Assembly (NCBI RefSeq): GCF_902859805.1
Contig: NZ_CADIKC010000002.1
Location: 764,730-828,729, forward strand
Origin: Paraburkholderia sediminicola
GTDB taxonomy: Bacteria > Pseudomonadota > Gammaproteobacteria > Burkholderiales > Burkholderiaceae
Direction of reading: 5' to 3'
DNA: 64,000 bases
The translations under genes and the position numbers were made by a program. How positions within the stretch are numbered: position 1 is the stretch's first letter; each line of letters starts with the position of its first letter. The notes beneath the pieces were generated by a model. The model saw nothing but the letters and a program-made list of their open reading frames with translations. It was not told the origin of the DNA and ran no database searches. Below, piece after piece: positions 61,902 to 64,000 of the stretch.

Positions 61902-63443
61902 CTATTGCCCAGCCACCCGAAATACCGCCACCACAGAACGCAGACGCCCCGCCTGTTCGTCGAGCGACGCTGCAGCCGCGGCCGCCTGCTCCACTAGCGC
62001 TGCATTTTGCTGCGTCACTTCATCCATCTGCGACACCGCCCGGCTGACCTGCTCAATGCCAGTGCTCTGCTCGTCCGACGCGGAAGAAATCTCTCCCATG
62101 ATGTCGGTAACCCGGCGAATCGACTGCTCGATCTCGGCCATCCGGCCGCCTGCGACCTCGACGAGCCGAGTGCCGCCACTCACGTTCGCCACCGACGCCT
62201 GGATCAGACTCTTGATATCTTTCGCGGCTGCGGCGCTGCGTTGCGCAAGGGCGCGGACCTCGCCGGCCACGACGGCAAAACCGCGTCCCTCCTCGCCTGC
62301 CCGCGCAGCCTCGACAGCGGCGTTGAGCGCGAGGATGTTGGTTTGAAAGGCAATGGCCTCGATGACCGAGGTGATCTCGGCGATCTTTTTCGACTCGCTC
62401 TCGATCTGCTTCATCGTGCCGACCACTTCCTGCACCGCCGAACCTCCACGCGCTGTAGCCTCGGTCGCGGCATTGGCGAGCCCGTTTGCCTGTCTTGCAT
62501 TTTCCGCGTTCTGCTTAACGGTCGCCGTAATTTGCTCCATGCTGGCAGCCGTTTCCTGCAATGACGCCGCCTGTTCTTCAGTGCGTTGGGATAGATCGAG
62601 GTTGCCTTGCGCGATTTCGCCTGAGCCGGTCGCGATCGAACGACTCGTCGACTGGATCTCGGACACGATGACCGCGAGCTTAGACTTCATATCGTTCAGC
62701 ACGCACAGCAGGCTGCCTGGCAACGCCCGTCCCACATCAACCTCGATGGCCAGATTGCCGTCCGCGATTTGCGTGGCGATATGAGCCGCGTAAGCCGGCT
62801 CCCCGCCGAGCGCCCTCTTCACGCTACGCGTCGCGGCCCATGCGATCACACCAACCGCGGCGAAGATAACGGCTGCAATGGACCCCAGAACGATGACGAG
62901 CTTCATGAACGCTGCGTTGATGTCGTCATAGAAAAATCCGGTGCCGATCCACCAATCCCAATCGGGTATCGCAACCACGCCCTGCAACTTCGGCTCCGGG
63001 TCCGCATCCGGCGTGCGCTTCACGAGTACGTCGACGAGCGCGATATGCGAAGCCGCCATGCCTTCACGGTAGGCCTCGCTGTCGGTCAACCCTGTCGTGG
63101 TTTTGTTGCCCTTCGCCTTGGTCCCAATGAACCGGGCATTCGGGTGGACCAGATTCACGCCATCGGACGTGGTGACCCAGTAGTAGCTTTTCGTGTTTGC
63201 ATTGAGTTGGGAGACGGCGTCTTTGGCGGCCTGTTGAGCCTGGTCACGCGTCAGCACGCCACGCGACTGCAGGTCGTGGTAGTGATTGACAAGATGCTCG
63301 GCTTTCGTCAGAAGAATAACGATCTGCTCCCGCCGGCTATCAACGAGCGAGCTGCGTACAGTCTGAACGGCGGTCGCCGCCACGAGTACAACGCCGAGCA
63401 AGGCCGCGACGACCAGAGCCAGCAATTTGGTGGACAACTTCAT
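61902..63443 (-). CDS. Methyl-accepting chemotaxis protein (sCache type)
   Basis: A 513-residue chemoreceptor. TM1 is at about residues 7-29, followed by a periplasmic single-Cache domain ('[20 protein letters not shown]', '[19 protein letters not shown]'), TM2 at about 190-212, a HAMP-like linker and a signalling domain with the conserved hairpin tip '[20 protein letters not shown]'. Its ligand may be an organic acid, given the catabolic context and sCache type. No CheW-binding anomaly or C-terminal NWETF-like tail is visible. Confidence 0.92.
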   Translation of the reverse strand: MKLSTKLLALVVAALLGVVLVAATAVQTVRSSLVDSRREQIVILLTKAEHLVNHYHDLQSRGVLTRDQAQQAAKDAVSQLNANTKSYYWVTTSDGVNLVHPNARFIGTKAKGNKTTTGLTDSEAYREGMAASHIALVDVLVKRTPDADPEPKLQGVVAIPDWDWWIGTGFFYDDINAAFMKLVIVLGSIAAVIFAAVGVIAWAATRSVKRALGGEPAYAAHIATQIADGNLAIEVDVGRALPGSLLCVLNDMKSKLAVIVSEIQSTSRSIATGSGEIAQGNLDLSQRTEEQAASLQETAASMEQITATVKQNAENARQANGLANAATEATARGGSAVQEVVGTMKQIESESKKIAEITSVIEAIAFQTNILALNAAVEAARAGEEGRGFAVVAGEVRALAQRSAAAAKDIKSLIQASVANVSGGTRLVEVAGGRMAEIEQSIRRVTDIMGEISSASDEQSTGIEQVSRAVSQMDEVTQQNAALVEQAAAAAASLDEQAGRLRSVVAVFRVAGQ

Positions 63444-63723
63444 GTGAATGCCCCAACTTGTTAACTATCTGGTACATTTAACGGCATTCGCGACATGCTT
63501 CTTCAAGCCGCTTGACCCAGGACAAACCCTTATCCACCTGCACTTCTGTGACAGCAGGGCTGACTTGAAACGGCTCTGTCAAGATAACGGGGGTAGGCTG
63601 CCTTTTCCGCGCACGCGTAGCTATCCTTATTAGATAACGTTGCGGTGCGCGGTCGTGCAGTCCAATCACTCGAAGGCGAATTGCGGTGGCAGCGTCGACA
63701 GACGCCGCCACGTTACCTGGCAA
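63444..63723. other. Intergenic region between chemoreceptor and porin
   Basis: A 280-base gap, leftward genes on both sides. It should hold the chemoreceptor promoter. The only structure I can support is the hairpin at 63686-63711. Confidence 0.5.
63686..63711 (-). terminator. Hairpin downstream of the third porin
   Basis: GTGGCGGCGTC (63711-63701 on the - strand) pairs with GACGCTGCCAC (63696-63686) across a 4-base loop, with one G-T wobble. It sits 13 bases after the porin stop. There is no U-run after it, so it may be a stabilising or rho-type 3' end. Confidence 0.45.
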
Positions 63724-64000
63724 TTAGAACCGGTGGATGATGCCCACGCCTGCCGCAAACTGGCTGCGTGACGAGGACGGCGCACTGTTCTGACCGTCGC
63801 CGATATCGGCCGTTGCGTTGATGATGCTCGTGCCGTTCGTTCCGATCGTCTGACCACCCGCACGCTGATAGGCTTCCAGCGCATACAGACCAGTGCGCTT
63901 GGAGAGGCTGTAGTACTGCGAGAGGTTGAACTGCTGATAGCGTGCCGAGCTCGAGATGCCATTCGACTGCGTTGCGCGCGTATAGCTATAGCCGGCAGCC
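63724..64000 (-). CDS. Gram-negative porin, C-terminal fragment (runs off the window)
   Basis: The last 91 codons of a third porin read leftward from the window edge. The strand pattern 'RYQQFNLSQYYSLSKRTGLY' and 'ALEAYQRAGGQ' and the ending 'FAAGVGIIHRF' with terminal Phe are typical of Burkholderia porins. The start lies beyond base 64000. Confidence 0.88.
   Translation of the reverse strand, partial: AAGYSYTRATQSNGISSSARYQQFNLSQYYSLSKRTGLYALEAYQRAGGQTIGTNGTSIINATADIGDGQNSAPSSSRSQFAAGVGIIHRF

Overview
The window looks like a GC-rich chromosome segment from a Burkholderiaceae bacterium, most like Paraburkholderia or Caballeronia. The evidence is the Burkholderia-type porins, a DUF4148 small periplasmic protein, a VasX/BTH_I2691-like type VI effector, and MHS and AAHS family transporters beside aromatic-type catabolic genes. 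I recognise no rRNA, tRNA, CRISPR array or insertion sequence.

Bases 1-26.6 kb hold a type VI secretion system (T6SS) arranged around a divergent promoter region at 16.5-16.8 kb. Rightward: tssB, tssC, tssK, tssL, an OmpA-domain membrane protein, hcp (tssD), clpV (tssH) and tssE. Leftward: vgrG (tssI), a DUF4123 chaperone, a 1026-residue VasX-like putative pore-forming effector, an array of three related membrane proteins (likely immunity proteins) separated by two 63-codon orphan copies of the effector C-terminus, a PAAR tip protein, a two-TM protein of unknown role, tssM and tssA. tssF, tssG and tssJ are not in the window. From vgrG to the third immunity copy every junction is a 1- or 4-base overlap.

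Bases 26.6-50.7 kb hold gltS followed by catabolic genes. Leftward lie a cyclase/formamidase-like hydrolase, a split indolepyruvate:ferredoxin oxidoreductase-like pair, a LysR regulator, a porin, a thiolase with its OB-fold/zinc-ribbon partner, an MHS transporter, an acyl-CoA ligase, an alpha/beta hydrolase and an AbgB-type M20 amidohydrolase. A divergent LysR gene separates these from a rightward group: MHS transporter, two more AbgB-type hydrolases, an EthD-like protein and a porin. Together they suggest import and hydrolysis of amide-conjugated (possibly aromatic or indolic) acids followed by CoA-dependent breakdown. The substrate is not established.

Bases 50.9-59.3 kb hold an eleven-gene leftward operon: Rieske oxygenase large subunit, a small unknown protein, two cupins, a FAD-dependent ferredoxin reductase, a SnoaL-like protein, PyrK-like and PyrD-like proteins, a Rieske ferredoxin, an asparaginase-like protein and a second EthD-like protein. 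A divergent TetR gene and an AAHS transporter lie to its right. Near-identical palindromes upstream of the oxygenase gene and of the transporter gene suggest one TetR regulon. The PyrD homologue lacks part of the usual orotate-binding pattern, so it probably oxidises or reduces something other than dihydroorotate. The window ends with a chemoreceptor and the 3' end of a third porin.
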